A stretch of DNA of 64,000 nt, taken from Streptomyces anulatus. Its GTDB lineage: Bacteria; Actinomycetota; Actinomycetes; Streptomycetales; Streptomycetaceae. The stretch lies in the NCBI RefSeq assembly GCF_000721175.1, contig NZ_JOEZ01000001.1:186001-250000 (forward strand). Reading direction: 5' to 3'. The first letter of the stretch is position 1. The number at the start of each line of letters is the position of its first letter. The translations under genes and the position numbers were made by a program. The notes under the pieces are model-generated. The model searched no databases and was not told where the DNA came from. It saw only the letters and a program-made list of their open reading frames with translations. Shown piece after piece: positions 63,236-64,000 of the stretch.

Positions 63236-64000
63236 TCAGACGGCCGGGGTCTTCTCCGGCTCGGCGGGCTCCGTGTCGGCCAGGGCCGCGAGGTAGCGCT
63301 CGGCGTCCAGGGCGGCGGAACAGCCGGTGCCCGCTGCCGTGATGGCCTGACGGTAGGTGTGGTCGACCACGTCTCCGGCGCCGAACACGCCGGTCAGATT
63401 GGTGCGCGTGGAGGGCGCCTCGACCTTCAGGTAACCCTCGTCGTCGAGCTCCAGCTGGCCCTTGAAGAGCTCGGTGCGCGGGTCGTGGCCGACGGCGATG
63501 AACAGTCCGGTCACGGGGAGCTCGGACGTCTCACCGGTCTTGGTGTTGCGCAGGGTCAGACCGGAGAGCTTCTGGTCGCCCTTGACCTCGGCGACCTCGC
63601 TGTCCCAGGCGAACTTGATCTTCGGGTCGGCGAAGGCCCGGTCCTGCATGGCCTTGGAGGCACGCAGGGTGTCGCGGCGGTGGACGATCGTCACGGACTT
63701 GGCGAAGCGGGAGAGGAAGGTCGCCTCCTCCATCGCGGTGTCGCCGCCGCCGATCACGGCGATGTCGTGGTCCTTGAAGAAGAAGCCGTCGCAGGTGGCG
63801 CACCAGGAGACGCCGCGTCCGGAGAGGGCGTCCTCGTTGGGCAGTCCGAGCTTGCGGTGCTGGGAGCCGGTCGTGACGATGACGGCCTTGGCGCGGTGGA
63901 CGGTGCCCGCGGTGTCGGTGACGGTCTTGATGTCACCGGTGAGGTCGACCGCGACCACGTCGTCGGGGATCAGCTCGGCACCGAAGCGCTCGGCCTGGGC
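63236..64000 (-). CDS. trxB: Thioredoxin reductase, partial (N-terminus beyond the window)
   Basis: The last 254 residues of a flavoprotein that reduces thioredoxin with NADPH. The redox-active CATC is in GRGVSWCATCDGFFFKDHDI, the NADPH site is IAVIGGGDTAMEEATFLSRF, and the FAD-binding end is GVFGAGDVVDHTYRQAITAA. The first part, with the N-terminal FAD motif, lies past 64000. It forms an operon with trxA. Confidence 0.96.
   Translation of the reverse strand, partial: AQAERFGAELIPDDVVAVDLTGDIKTVTDTAGTVHRAKAVIVTTGSQHRKLGLPNEDALSGRGVSWCATCDGFFFKDHDIAVIGGGDTAMEEATFLSRFAKSVTIVHRRDTLRASKAMQDRAFADPKIKFAWDSEVAEVKGDQKLSGLTLRNTKTGETSELPVTGLFIAVGHDPRTELFKGQLELDDEGYLKVEAPSTRTNLTGVFGAGDVVDHTYRQAITAAGTGCSAALDAERYLAALADTEPAEPEKTPAV

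Overview
The window is about 72% G+C, uses many GTG starts, and carries the conserved gene order around an actinobacterial replication origin: rpmH-dnaA-oriC-dnaN-gnd-recF-dciA-gyrB-gyrA on one side and rnpA-yidD-yidC-jag-rsmG-parA-parB-trxA-trxB on the other. With gnd inside the dnaN-recF block, class E sortases, a gamma-butyrolactone-receptor-type regulator, DUF5324, DUF2252 and CrgA, this is a Streptomyces chromosome arc near oriC.

Layout. 1-3055: branched-chain 2-oxoacid dehydrogenase genes (bkdA, bkdB, start of bkdC) divergent from an Lrp/AsnC regulator. 3056-12346: a phenylacetate island (TetR regulator, paaN, paaABCDE). Lodged in it is a translationally coupled trio encoding DUF5819, HTTM and SpoU/TrmH proteins. 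12379-17910: an acyl-CoA dehydrogenase under a KstR-like palindrome, a rhodanese, a J-domain protein, DUF2252, and a divergent HxlR/azoreductase pair. 18016-19257: a parS site, an orphan gamma-butyrolactone-receptor-like regulator and tRNA-Leu(CAG). 19570-32671: the cell-wall growth and phosphorylation cluster fhaA-fhaB-pstP-rodA-pbpA-pknB, then on the other strand three class E sortases, pabA/trpG and a DUF881 protein, and crgA. 32942-36533: rhomboid protease, cyclophilin, DUF5324 and TerD. 36561-37176: a decayed patch holding a truncated LuxR regulator and a 35-bp tandem repeat. 37230-43330: tRNA-Ala, an XRE regulator, a second Ser/Thr kinase, an exported protein, DLW-39, a small secreted protein, tRNA-Ile and DUF3566. 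43334-64000: the gyrase, replication, oriC, membrane-insertion and partition genes, ending inside trxB.

Functional logic. The kinase cluster joins signalling (PknB, PstP, FHA proteins) to septal and apical wall synthesis (RodA/FtsW, PBPA, CrgA). The oriC side joins initiation (DnaA, DnaA boxes, DciA, DnaN) to segregation (ParAB and four parS sites, three near parAB and one about 41 kb away). A 17-bp operator is identical at the tetR/paaN and DUF5819/paaA divergent promoters, and a 15/17 version lies between bkdA and the Lrp gene. This suggests one TetR controls phenylacetate use, possibly branched-chain keto-acid oxidation, and the embedded HTTM-DUF5819 pair.

The least explained features are that HTTM-DUF5819 pair (resembling SdpB/SdpA), a DnaA-box cluster between crgA and the rhomboid gene, exact DnaA boxes beside each of the three TetR operators, two related MITE-like elements, and a terminator fused to a parS site.
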